Shown here in pieces: positions 37,897-44,901 of a stretch of DNA of 64,000 nucleotides. Position numbers and translations under genes: made by a program. Each line of letters opens with the position of its first letter. Position 1 is the first letter of the stretch. Origin of the DNA: a virus; the IMG/VR virus record IMGVR_UViG_3300010885_076238, positions 124,001-188,000 of that record; one strand, written 5' to 3'. A model generated the notes under the pieces. It was given only the letters and a program-made list of their open reading frames with translations. It was not told the origin of the DNA and searched no databases.

Positions 37897-38136
37897 ATGA
37901 ATACTGAATTTTATGTGGGCGAACACCGTGGTATCTGGGTAGGCCCAGTCATCCGAAATAAACAGACGAATCATCCTGTGGCATTCGTCGCAGCCGGATC
38001 AGAACACTTTTCCGAAATATTATCCCTAGCACCAGAAATGCTTGAAGCACTACGGAAAATCAGGAATAACTCAGACAACGCGGAAGTCAACAAAATCGCA
38101 TCAGAAATCCTACTCAAGGCAACCAAACACGCCTAA
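37897..38136 (+). CDS. Hypothetical protein (79 aa)
   Basis: AAGGAG lies 8 bases before the ATG. Product: NTEFYVGEHRGIWVGPVIRN, then LAPEMLEALRKIRNNSDN. The second half resembles a conserved phage segment (LAPEMLEALR) of unknown role. Confidence 0.6.
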   Translation: MNTEFYVGEHRGIWVGPVIRNKQTNHPVAFVAAGSEHFSEILSLAPEMLEALRKIRNNSDNAEVNKIASEILLKATKHA

Positions 38137-38322
38137 TCGTCAACACCTAATGTTTATTTCCCGAACGGGACAATTCAGACAAAAATCAGGCAATTTATAA
38201 TAATTATTCCCGCTCGGGAAAGTTAGGTAATCTGTGCAAGCCCATAAAAGAAAATAAAAAATCCAAGGCCCGATTGACGATAGATAAGGTACGGGACAGA
38301 AAACCATTCAAAGGAGTGAATC

Positions 38323-38589
38323 ATGTTGGCTTGGATCGGAATCGCAATAACCGCCGTTGGAATGATTTTTAGTAGCTATGAGTTCGTGAAAAAAAATCCA
38401 GAACTCTTGCCCAAAGTTCAAAACGTACAACTGCTGGCCCATCGTCAACGTCAATCAGCGTTCATGTACAGTCAAGTAAATTTGGCCTATGATGTTGTGA
38501 ACGGAAAACATTGGTTTCAACACCCAGACGGTCAGTGGAGAGAATTCCCACCAAAACCCTCTCAAGTCGATATGCAAAACAGCCGATAA
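38323..38589 (+). CDS. Membrane-anchored small protein (88 aa)
   Basis: AAAGGAG precedes the ATG. A hydrophobic N-terminus (LAWIGIAITAVGMIFSSYEF) is followed by a basic and aromatic polar part (HRQRQSAFMYSQVNLAYDVV). The 180 bases before it hold a family B motif (38142) and an imperfect repeat pair (TTCCCGAACGGGA and TTCCCGCTCGGGAA). Confidence 0.55.
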   Translation: MLAWIGIAITAVGMIFSSYEFVKKNPELLPKVQNVQLLAHRQRQSAFMYSQVNLAYDVVNGKHWFQHPDGQWREFPPKPSQVDMQNSR

Positions 38590-38613
38590 ATAAAATAAGG
38601 AAAGGAATCCAAA

Positions 38614-38763
38614 ATGAAAAAAATCAACTGGAACCAAATCGTCAACGCTCTTATTCTTGTCAAAATAGGACAAGACTTAGGAACCAACTCGCAACTTACC
38701 CAATCCATCCATCATATCATCGACGTTATTGCTACGTTCGCTAATGCCTTTGTAAGAATATAA
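38614..38763 (+). CDS. Small protein (49 aa)
   Basis: AAAGGAA precedes the ATG. Product: KKINWNQIVNALILVKIGQD, then IHHIIDVIATFANAFVRI; amphipathic helices, possibly membrane-associated. Confidence 0.5.
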   Translation: MKKINWNQIVNALILVKIGQDLGTNSQLTQSIHHIIDVIATFANAFVRI

Positions 38764-38823
38764 AATAATTTCTCGATCAGTTCGTTATACAATAGTGGCC
38801 GTCCCATTCTCAGGAGAGCAAAC

Positions 38824-38964
38824 ATGAACACTGACACCAACTGGACTTACGAGCGCGAGGGAGCCAAAGAGATGATCGCAAGGCTCGAAGAAGAAATTCA
38901 GAATTCGACCTCCAAGCAGGATCGAATCAACAAACAGGAAGAAATACAAAGACTCCAATCGTAA
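38824..38964 (+). CDS. Small coiled-coil protein (46 aa)
   Basis: AGGAGAG precedes the ATG. Product: highly charged helix (AKEMIARLEEEIQNSTSKQD). Function unknown. Confidence 0.5.
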   Translation: MNTDTNWTYEREGAKEMIARLEEEIQNSTSKQDRINKQEEIQRLQS

Positions 38965-39018
38965 AGAGTCAAAAAATAATTTTCAATCCCGTTCGTTATA
39001 CAATAGTGGTCAACTAAA

Positions 39019-39076
39019 GGTGCTGACTGAAAGTGACACACGGCGGACAAGGTGGCCGACCGCAGGATCAGCACCA
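39019..39076 (+). ncRNA. 5' leader hairpin domain
   Basis: GGTGCTGA pairs with TCAGCACC, 8 bp, around a 40-base interior with a GCGG/CCGC helix. It starts about 20 bases after CGTTAT (38994) and ends before AAAGGATC and the gene at 39093. Confidence 0.5.
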
Positions 39077-39092
39077 CTCTAAAGGATCAAAA

Positions 39093-39224
39093 ATGTATCT
39101 GACTCTCAATGATTGGATGATGCTCGTTGGACTGATTTCTTTCGCAGGATTCTGTTCCTACACTGCCCACGAAATTCAAGGTGCAATCCACAACTACTTA
39201 CATGGAGAATATAATGATTTTTGA
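39093..39224 (+). CDS. Small membrane protein (43 aa)
   Basis: AAAGGATC precedes the ATG. One span (WMMLVGLISFAGFCSYTAHE), then a polar tail. It overlaps the next gene by 11 bases. Confidence 0.5.
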   Translation: MYLTLNDWMMLVGLISFAGFCSYTAHEIQGAIHNYLHGEYNDF

Positions 39225-39558
39225 AGTTGAAATGCTCGCGTTCGGAAAACCAGGAGAAGTTCGCAAGGTCAATGTTCCCGATGAGGCTCTAACTCGCGCA
39301 AAAGAAGATACAGACAATATTCTTGAAGCCGCGTTTTATTACGGCCAAAACGATTTCCAGCCGCAAAACCACCCGTCAGTAAGTGCTGGCGATGTGATCC
39401 GCTGGAAAGAAGAAAACTATCTGGTTGCTGGTATGGGTTTCAAAAAGCTGACCGATGAACAACTAAATGATTATCGATCTCTCGACCAAAACGATAAGTT
39501 CATCGGAAGATGCCAAATTGAAATAGGCGAACCAGTAGTAGGACGCAGAAACAAGTAA
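39214..39558 (+). CDS. Conserved phage protein (114 aa)
   Basis: GGAGA lies 5 bases before ATG 39214, inside the previous gene. The product has KVNVPDEALTRAKEDTDNIL and AAFYYGQNDFQPQNHPSVSA followed by GDVIRW, a pattern seen in several small phage and plasmid proteins of unknown role. A GCACAA motif follows 2 bases after the stop. Confidence 0.6.
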   Translation: MIFEVEMLAFGKPGEVRKVNVPDEALTRAKEDTDNILEAAFYYGQNDFQPQNHPSVSAGDVIRWKEENYLVAGMGFKKLTDEQLNDYRSLDQNDKFIGRCQIEIGEPVVGRRNK

Positions 39559-39559
39559 C

Positions 39560-39656
39560 CTGCACAATTCCATCAAACCATCAAAGCCCTAATAAATAAT
39601 AAATATCGCTTACGAAAGTGATATTTATAGGGCTTTATCTAACACCTAATGTTTAT
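39560..39656 (+). promoter_or_regulatory. Composite boundary module
   Basis: CTGCACAATTC, hairpin AAAGCCCT..AGGGCTTT around ATAAATATC/GATATTTAT (about 17 bp in two blocks), then AACACCTAATGTTTAT. Confidence 0.55.
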
Positions 39657-39753
39657 AAAACATCGCTAGTCGAAAAAAATAATTTTCGATCCAGTGCGTT
39701 ATGCCAATGTGGGCAGCAATTGAGACTGCCCCCGTTTTCAGGAGGTTTGAATC

Positions 39754-39963
39754 ATGGGTGACGAAGATTCCTTTCTCGATTCGCGTTGGGAAGAAATTTG
39801 CGAGTATGAAGACTCGTACGAGCAAGAGGATTGCTTCGATGACTTCGACGATGAAGATGATGAATACGATTGCTTCAGCGAAGACGACAACGACGACTTT
39901 GAAGACGACTTCGCTGACGACAACTACGACGACTACGACGACTTCTACGAGGAAGCCGCGTGA
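39754..39963 (+). CDS. Extremely acidic protein (69 aa)
   Basis: AGGAGG precedes the ATG, after a 5' hairpin. About half of all residues are Asp or Glu (ECFDDFDDEDDEYDCFSEDD type), with Phe and Tyr at intervals. The pattern fits a DNA mimic or a sink for basic proteins; no family recognised. Confidence 0.6.
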   Translation: MGDEDSFLDSRWEEICEYEDSYEQEDCFDDFDDEDDEYDCFSEDDNDDFEDDFADDNYDDYDDFYEEAA

Positions 39964-39968
39964 AAATA

Positions 39969-39995
39969 GGGGGCTTGGGAAACCAAGCTTCCCCC
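39969..39995 (+). terminator. Terminator hairpin
   Basis: GGGGGCTTGG-GAAA-CCAAGCTTCCCCC, related to 36394. Confidence 0.7.
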
Positions 39996-40108
39996 AACTA
40001 TCAACACCTAATGTTTATAATGCCAACCCGCCGGAAACTTCTCGAAGAAAAATAATTTTCCATTCAAATCGTTATAAATCATCGGCCCAAAACCCTGAGG
40101 ATCAAATC

Positions 40109-40654
40109 ATGAGCTACGAAAACGCCCCCGCCACCATCATGCTCGCGACCCACTGCTGCTGCTGCGGTCGCCCACTGGTCGATGCTATCTCTGTTGAGAT
40201 GGGTATCGGCCCCGATTGCCGTCAAGGTCGCACCGATGGCATTTCCAAAGAACAGCAAGAAATCTGCAACAAACTCACCCATGCCGCCGCTCTTGCCGCG
40301 CAGGAAGGTCAAGTCGAGAAGGTTCGCGCGATTGCCGCCGAAATTGCCGCTCTAGGTCTGACTGAATTGGCCGATAAGGTTCAGCACCGTTTCGTCAACG
40401 CTGAAAGATTGGCAAAGATCAATATCATTCAGACCGGCGACCGTCTGACCGTTACAACCCCGTGGAAACGTAGCAGCGACTTTGTTGCCGCATGGAGAAC
40501 CATTCCCGGCAGACGATATGGCGGGGCCGGTAAGAACATCATCCCCCTTAGCAGCAAGGGTGAGTTGTGGAATCTGCTACAGAAGTTCTTCCCCGGCCAA
40601 TTCGGCAAGGGGCCAAAGGGACTGTTCAGAGTCCCTAAGAACGAGGCGGCTTGA
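40109..40654 (+). CDS. DUF6011-like zinc protein with HARP-like C-terminus (181 aa)
   Basis: GAGGATC precedes ATG 40109. The N-terminus CCCCGRPLVDAISVEMGIGP followed by DC is the treble-clef-like signature of DUF6011-type proteins. A helical middle follows. The last 75 residues (DRLTVTTPWKRSSDFVAAWR, IPGRRY, FFPGQFGKGPKGLFRV) resemble the HARP segment of SMARCAL1-type proteins, also seen in the SNF2 protein at 20782. DNA binding at junctions or ends is a reasonable guess. Confidence 0.65.
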   Translation: MSYENAPATIMLATHCCCCGRPLVDAISVEMGIGPDCRQGRTDGISKEQQEICNKLTHAAALAAQEGQVEKVRAIAAEIAALGLTELADKVQHRFVNAERLAKINIIQTGDRLTVTTPWKRSSDFVAAWRTIPGRRYGGAGKNIIPLSSKGELWNLLQKFFPGQFGKGPKGLFRVPKNEAA

Positions 40655-40658
40655 CTGC

Positions 40659-40715
40659 CTGCACAAATTATATGCCCCCGAAATCCAAATGGAGAGTAGG
40701 GGTCGCGTTATACAG
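40659..40715 (+). repeat. Duplicated intergenic block, copy 1
   Basis: GCACAAATT, then GCCCCCGAAATCC, AGTAGGGGTCGCGTTATACA. Copy 2 at 41133-41190 is almost identical over about 55 bases and lies across the 3' end of the gene at 40879. Confidence 0.6.
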
Positions 40716-40878
40716 AAAAAACTTTAGAAATAAATATTAATACCTAATGTTTATTTTTATTCGCGCCGGTAGCCGGTAGCCGGTCGAGTTCGCCGGTAGT
40801 AAAAAAATAATTTCCGATCCGGTTCGTTATACCAATATGGCCGCGATTGAGACGGCCAGCCAATCGGGAGGATGGGAC

Positions 40879-41169
40879 ATGGCGACTTGGATCAACGGCG
40901 ACCCGGTGAATGTTGTTGCAGGCATGATCAGGAGCCGCTGGTTGCTTCTGCCCGCAACTTGGTTTGAATCAGGCATGGGCGTCAAAGTGGACGACGAACG
41001 CAAATTCGTCCATGTGATCGACCGACGCGGAAAGCCCGTGGGCAATCCCATAAAGTTTTGGGATGATGCTCCGGCCGGTGGCGGATCAAAAGAAGATGCC
41101 ATCAACGAGTGCAAAGCATTCGGAGAGACATACGCACAAATTTTCCGCCCCCGAAATCCACAAGGATAG
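40879..41169 (+). CDS. Hypothetical protein (96 aa)
   Basis: GGGAGGA precedes ATG 40879, after a 5' hairpin. Product: ATWINGDPVNVVAGMIRSRW, then KFVHVIDRRGKPVGNPIKFW. Its last 12 codons coincide with the duplicated GCACAAATT block, so the natural 3' end may have been changed. Confidence 0.55.
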   Translation: MATWINGDPVNVVAGMIRSRWLLLPATWFESGMGVKVDDERKFVHVIDRRGKPVGNPIKFWDDAPAGGGSKEDAINECKAFGETYAQIFRPRNPQG

Positions 41170-41325
41170 TAGGGGTCGCGTTATACAGAAACGGCAGAAA
41201 ATATTTGGCCTGCCACTTAACACCTAACGTTTATTTTTGATGGTGGGCAGCAAAAAATAATTTTCGGTTTGGTGCGTTATCTAGTATGGCCGCAATTGAG
41301 ACGGCCAGCCAATCGGGAGCTTGTC

Positions 41326-41520
41326 ATGATCGCCATCGTCATCGTCACCGCCGCGTACGTCGCTTTCGGCATCGCGGGGTACTCGTACGTCAACCGTTGG
41401 ATTTGCCACGGCCTTGACGACGGCAATGAGTCTGGAACTGGCCTGTCGTGCTTGCACATTCTCAACCCCATCATGGTGGCGGTTGGAGCGAGAATAATGC
41501 TCGACAAGCTGTCCTCCTAG
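41326..41520 (+). CDS. Small membrane protein, duplicated (64 aa)
   Basis: Paralog of the gene at 34919. The hydrophobic start (IAIVIVTAAYVAFGIAGYSY), VNRWI and the HILNPIMVAVGARIMLDKLS block are conserved, and the linker varies. Promoter, 5' hairpin, GGGAG site and the 40 bases after the stop also match. Confidence 0.65.
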   Translation: MIAIVIVTAAYVAFGIAGYSYVNRWICHGLDDGNESGTGLSCLHILNPIMVAVGARIMLDKLSS

Positions 41521-41654
41521 CGGAGGGCAGCCGCCCAACCAAACACCTAATGTTTATAAGTGAGCGAACGCGCGGCTCCCGAATAATTTTCAATTTCATT
41601 CGTTATCCAGTATCGCCGCACTTGTGACGGCAGGCCGACCATAGGAACCAACCC

Positions 41655-41960
41655 ATGACCACCACTCGCGAAACGCTTCTGGCCGAGTTTGCCTCCGTCT
41701 ACAGCCGCACAGGCTGGAGGGTCGCCGCTTCTCTCGACGGCATGACCGTGGATCAGTTGCAGACCACGCTCGACGGTCTGTACGAAGCCATCAGTGAGGA
41801 AAGGGAAAAGATGGACGCTTGGTTCGCAAGACAGAACGAGGATGCTGAAATGTCTGCCCGTGAGTGGGAGCAGTTGCAGGCAAAAGCCGATGCTGAGGCT
41901 GCTGCCGAAGCTGAGTGGTCGAAGTGGCAACACCACTACGACAGGCTGGTAGGGGTGTGA
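41655..41960 (+). CDS. Hypothetical helical protein (101 aa)
   Basis: AGGAACC precedes the ATG. Product: TTTRETLLAEFASVYSRTGW, then a long Ala/Glu-rich helix (QLQAKADAEAAAEAEWSKWQ). Function unknown. Confidence 0.6.
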   Translation: MTTTRETLLAEFASVYSRTGWRVAASLDGMTVDQLQTTLDGLYEAISEEREKMDAWFARQNEDAEMSAREWEQLQAKADAEAAAEAEWSKWQHHYDRLVGV

Positions 41961-42089
41961 CCCGCCTCATATCGAAACACCTAATGTTTATAATGGGCCT
42001 GAGTTAGCCGAAAATAATCCGCCCACCCAACCGTTATCAGTGTAGCGACCGCATATGTGACGGTCTCGCCTACCCTTGGAGTTCCTGCC

Positions 42090-42518
42090 ATGTACACCAC
42101 TCCCTCCTTCGTGAAGAACGTTCTCCCCGCTGGCAAGATCCCCGGCATGGAAGCCCACTACAGCGATCTGTCCGACTTGAGCATCACCATCCCCTTCGCA
42201 CTCATGGGATGGGACGATGGCCTCGACTGTGGCTACCAAGACTCCCCGCCCACTGATTACGTTGTAGGGGCTTTCGAGAATCGTGATGAGGCTGAGGATC
42301 AGCTTGCTTCCTGTGTGCAAAACAACCCAGCCGGTATCTATTGGATCGTGGAGAGCTATCAGGAGCCGCTGTACAGCTTCAATAGCGTCAGCTGGGACGG
42401 AATCAATAGGGATGCCTATCTGTCCATGTCGCTCACCCGCGAGGATGTCATACGCCTTGAGAGCAGGCTGGTAAGGGAGAAGACCCAGAGCGACCATACA
42501 GTTGTGCGACTGGCCTAA
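42090..42518 (+). CDS. Hypothetical protein (142 aa)
   Basis: TTGGAG lies 8 bases before ATG 42090, after a covarying 5' hairpin (GACCG/CGGTC). Product: PPTDYVVGAFENRDEAEDQL, then AGIYWIVESYQEPLYSFNSV. It is the last gene of the promoter-rich half. Confidence 0.6.
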   Translation: MYTTPSFVKNVLPAGKIPGMEAHYSDLSDLSITIPFALMGWDDGLDCGYQDSPPTDYVVGAFENRDEAEDQLASCVQNNPAGIYWIVESYQEPLYSFNSVSWDGINRDAYLSMSLTREDVIRLESRLVREKTQSDHTVVRLA

Positions 42519-42583
42519 TGCACAGCACGACTGCACAGAACCAAGGCATCCTGCTGCCAGAACGGCAAGCAGGGCCGCAATCA

Positions 42584-42872
42584 AACACCTACGGTCTATT
42601 ATATAATCGAACACCCAATGTTTATTAAAAAACCAAGATCAAACCTTAAAAATATTTTACAAAAATTTTAATTAAGAAATTATATTTAAAAAACCTACAG
42701 GTTGGGTCCCTACCCAGGGGGGTTCCACAGCTAACGCACCCCTTTTTATAAAAAAGATTTTACAAAATTAATAATTCATAAACTTTCCATCAAAACTATT
42801 AGACTTGGTTCCCCCAAAACATGTTGCAAAAATTTTAATTAATTAAATATTTTGTAAACCTTATAGAGTTGG
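42584..42872 (+). repeat. AT-rich junction with three degenerate tandem units
   Basis: Two family B motifs (42584, 42610) lead into about 250 bases with no gene. Three imperfect units are visible, each an A/T stretch like TTTTACAAAA or TTGCAAAAATTTTAATTAA, followed by a GC cap (ACCTACAGGTTGGGTCCC, ACTATTAGACTTGGTTCCCC, ACCTTATAGAGTTGGTTCC). GC content, gene density and strand usage all change here. It could be an origin, a regulatory array or a module junction. Confidence 0.5.
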
Positions 42873-42911
42873 TTCCATGAATCATTGTGAAGAAAATGTA
42901 TATATAATATT

Positions 42912-43337
42912 ATGGATTTCAAATCATTTGATAAGAAAATAGTTGCAGCAGCTTCTGTAATTTATAATTCTGACAACAAGCTTCTTTTATTAAGAAGAGG
43001 ACCAACAGCTCCTTGGATGCCGGGCAAATGGAATCTTCCTGGTGGCAATATTGATGAAAATGAAAGTGGTTTGCAAGCGGCGAAAAGAGAAGCAAAAGAA
43101 GAAATCAATATTATTATAAATAATGCTCGTAGTTTAGGAATTGTTACTGAACAAGATTGGGGCGTTGCTTTCTTTTGTTGTTTAGATAATGAATGGTCGG
43201 GAAATCCCACATTATCTGTTACTAATGGAATATTAGAAAATGATGATTTAGTATGGGAACTTCCAGAAAGTGCTCTTAAATATTCACTAGTTCCTACGGT
43301 AGATACAGCTATAATCCGATCAATGAGATATTTATGA
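42912..43337 (+). CDS. NUDIX hydrolase (141 aa)
   Basis: The Nudix box GGNIDENESGLQAAKREAKE followed by EINI matches the G-x5-E-x7-R-E-x2-E-E pattern, at about residues 44-66, within a normal-length fold. NUDIX enzymes hydrolyse nucleoside diphosphates linked to another group; the substrate (oxidised nucleotide, NAD, capped RNA or sugar nucleotide) cannot be read from sequence. TATAT-rich DNA lies upstream, without motif A. It overlaps the next gene. Confidence 0.9.
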   Translation: MDFKSFDKKIVAAASVIYNSDNKLLLLRRGPTAPWMPGKWNLPGGNIDENESGLQAAKREAKEEINIIINNARSLGIVTEQDWGVAFFCCLDNEWSGNPTLSVTNGILENDDLVWELPESALKYSLVPTVDTAIIRSMRYL

Positions 43338-44056
43338 TTAACGAAAGCCCAGATGCTATAAAACATAGAGAAGATATCGATAGTCCTTCTTATGGAGATC
43401 AAGACAGCGTAACTTTTTCTTTATTTGATAACTTTACTGTCTACAGCCTAAGATACAACACAAGTCATGGAGACTTATACAAATTTGTAAGAATATACAG
43501 TAAGCCTTCAGACATAGAATTATTTAAGTGGAGTGAGAACAGAGGCAAATATAGTTGGTATCTTGATCCAGAACAATTCAAGAAAAATTATGAAATATAT
43601 CATAAAGGTGAACTAACAGATAACGAAAAGAACAAAATTATAAATTTTGATATTTTTGAATTAGATAGAAGTCCAATACTAAAAGAATTTCCTAGTGTTA
43701 TTCAGGGAAGAGCATGGACCGAGAGTAAAATGATTAGCTTCTGGAATGATTTGGTTTATATAGCTTCTAGAAAAGATGATATAATAAAATTTATTAATTT
43801 AATAGGAGGTAATCCACATGCCTACCAATATGAAATCAAGGATAATTTATATAATTATGATGATTTTGTGTCGGGCAAATATAATGATAATTTAAAATTT
43901 GACCGCACAGTACTTCATACTTTACCCCCAGATAAAAAGGGAGAAGCTTTAAAGAAAATGGGAGCTGCTCCTAAACAGCCAGTTCCTTTGCAGTTCAAAC
44001 AAATGTTGCAAGGTGAGAGTTTTAGAAGTTGGCTGTATAAGCATGAGCAAAAATGA
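43334..44056 (+). CDS. Paralogous phage protein 1 (240 aa)
   Basis: Starts in ATGA overlap with the NUDIX gene. The shared core IQGRAWTESKMISFWNDLVYIA, then GEALKKMGAAPKQPVPLQFK, is also in the next gene (222 aa). A 70-base stretch (43728-43797) is nearly identical to 44388-44457, so duplication or gene conversion was recent. The C-terminus ESFRSWLYKHEQK resembles the N-terminal cargo-like leaders nearby. Function unknown. Confidence 0.65.
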   Translation: MINESPDAIKHREDIDSPSYGDQDSVTFSLFDNFTVYSLRYNTSHGDLYKFVRIYSKPSDIELFKWSENRGKYSWYLDPEQFKKNYEIYHKGELTDNEKNKIINFDIFELDRSPILKEFPSVIQGRAWTESKMISFWNDLVYIASRKDDIIKFINLIGGNPHAYQYEIKDNLYNYDDFVSGKYNDNLKFDRTVLHTLPPDKKGEALKKMGAAPKQPVPLQFKQMLQGESFRSWLYKHEQK

Positions 44057-44721
44057 TTATAAATGAAAATCCAAATAATATAAAAACAGTTGCGAATACT
44101 CATTATGGAGCCTCTGGTGCTACTGCTTTTGTTTTATTTAATAAATTTTATGTGCATAGTGATTGGGCTTGGGCATCTCATGATACTTTATTAAGATATA
44201 TTGCTTTATACATTCAACATGAAAAAAAAGAACTAGCTAATCAATTTAGAGAAAAAAATAAAATTAAGCATATTGGCGATCTAACAGGTGAAGAAGTAGA
44301 TAAACTAAATAGTGAAAGGGATATTGATCGACATATTATTTTAGAAATTTCACCATATGTTATTCAAGGAAGATTGTGGAGAACCACTAAAATGATTAGC
44401 TTCTGGAATGATTTGGTTTATATAGCTTCTAGAAAAAATGATATAATAAAATTTATTGAATCATTAAATAATGATCCTAAAAAATATCAATATGAAATAA
44501 AAGACAAGTTATATGACTATAATCAATTTTTATCTGGAAAGTACACGGATGATTTAGATTTTGACCCAGAGGTTGTTCACATGCTTCCTCCAGATAAAAA
44601 GGGAGAAGCTTTGAAGAAAATGGGAGTACGTCCTAAAGCTCCAGTTCCTTTACAGTTCAAACAAATGGTTCAGGGTGAGAGTTTTAGAAGTTGGCTACAA
44701 AAAGGAGAAAAAAATGGTTAA
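44053..44721 (+). CDS. Paralogous phage protein 2 (222 aa)
   Basis: ATGA overlap with paralog 1. Begins IINENPNNIKTVANTHYGAS and keeps the core IQGRLWRTTKMISFWNDLVY. Ends ESFRSWLQKGEKNG. The two genes differ in the first half and match in the second. Confidence 0.65.
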   Translation: MIINENPNNIKTVANTHYGASGATAFVLFNKFYVHSDWAWASHDTLLRYIALYIQHEKKELANQFREKNKIKHIGDLTGEEVDKLNSERDIDRHIILEISPYVIQGRLWRTTKMISFWNDLVYIASRKNDIIKFIESLNNDPKKYQYEIKDKLYDYNQFLSGKYTDDLDFDPEVVHMLPPDKKGEALKKMGVRPKAPVPLQFKQMVQGESFRSWLQKGEKNG

Positions 44722-44893
44722 TTTTTATGATTTTGAAATGATTATGGAAGGCAAGGGAGATGATGTTGTTAAATGTTCTTGTAAATGCAAAGCATGTAAA
44801 TATAATTTTTGTAAAAATTGCAGTTGCAAAGATTGTAAATGTGAAGGTTGCAGATGTGAGAGTAATATTGGAAAAAATAAGAAAAATAACTAA
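44714..44893 (+). CDS. Metallothionein-like Cys-rich protein (59 aa)
   Basis: AAGGAGA precedes ATG 44714. The start VNFYDFEMIMEGKG is a weak form of the local leader. Residues 20-48 contain 11 Cys in CxC and CxxC spacing (CSCKCKACKYNFCKNCSCKD, CKCEGCRC), with Lys but almost no aromatics. This is typical of metal-binding metallothioneins. It probably sequesters Zn, Cu or Cd, perhaps inside the virion. Confidence 0.6.
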   Translation: MVNFYDFEMIMEGKGDDVVKCSCKCKACKYNFCKNCSCKDCKCEGCRCESNIGKNKKNN

Positions 44894-44901
44894 TTTATAG
44901 C

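Larger units (their letters stand above)
851..42037 (+). promoter_or_regulatory. Promoter-like motif family A (AT-rich block, spacer, TTCGTTAT), about 60 copies
   Basis: Consensus is AAAATAATTTT or AAAATAAAAATT, then 6-10 variable bases (often CGATCCAG), then T[TCG]CGTTAT[AC]. The CGTTAT hexamer starts at 872, 2044, 3396, 3788, 4996, 5455, 5977, 6957, 7078, 7586, 8798, 10056, 13023, 13962, 14958, 17001, 17586, 17962, 19290, 19504, 20009, 20300, 20759, 22909, 23343, 24567, 24884, 25248, 25653, 26126, 26669, 27123, 27535, 28227, 28570, 29246, 29979, 30207, 31602, 31900, 32105, 32668 (CGTTGT), 33364, 33803, 34865, 35185, 35597, 36031, 36755, 37145, 37506, 38783, 38994, 39697, 40070, 40706, 40825, 41179, 41275, 41601 and 42032. 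Each copy sits just upstream of a gene, tRNA or structured RNA. CGTTAT is probably the -10 element. I see no copy after 42.04 kb. Confidence 0.8.
24580..42065 (+). promoter_or_regulatory. 5' mRNA hairpin family (GGCCG..CGGCC type), 13 copies
   Basis: Hairpins of 4-6 bp with a 9-12 base loop, usually CGATTGAGA, begin 6-13 bases after CGTTAT. They lie at 24580-24598, 24898-24916, 32681-32699, 33377-33395, 33816-33834, 34878-34896, 35198-35216, 36769-36787, 39711-39731, 40839-40857, 41288-41306, 41615-41631 and 42047-42065. The stems covary (GGCCG/CGGCC, GGCAG/CTGCC, GGGCAG/CTGCCC, GACCG/CGGTC), which shows RNA structure. They would form the extreme 5' end of each mRNA and may protect it from decay. 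Confidence 0.7.
636..42625 (+). promoter_or_regulatory. Intergenic motif family B (AACACCTRATGTTTAT), about 28 copies
   Basis: Copies start at 636, 5409, 8610 (degenerate), 12968, 17925, 19944, 22738, 24489, 26067, 26329, 28511, 29920 (degenerate), 31547, 32535, 33664, 35129, 35862, 36425, 37089, 38142, 39641, 40003, 40739, 41219, 41542, 41976, 42584 and 42610. They usually lie after a terminator and before a family A motif. Ahead of the genes at 672, 26349 and 36449 they are the only upstream element. The best reading is a second promoter class used at another time; an operator or RNA signal is also possible. Confidence 0.65.

Noticed and set aside
39701-40108. N-terminal 136-codon extension of the gene at 40109, rich in Thr and Arg
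   Set aside because: It is the +1 shadow of the polyacidic gene and then crosses motif B and a promoter; ATG 40109 has a proper leader.
42057-42089. GTG or earlier starts before 42090
   Set aside because: They fall in the 5' hairpin; ATG 42090 has GGAG at the right distance.
636-42625. CRISPR array, because of many short repeats
   Set aside because: Motif copies are 200-3000 bases apart with genes between them; no regular spacers and no cas genes.
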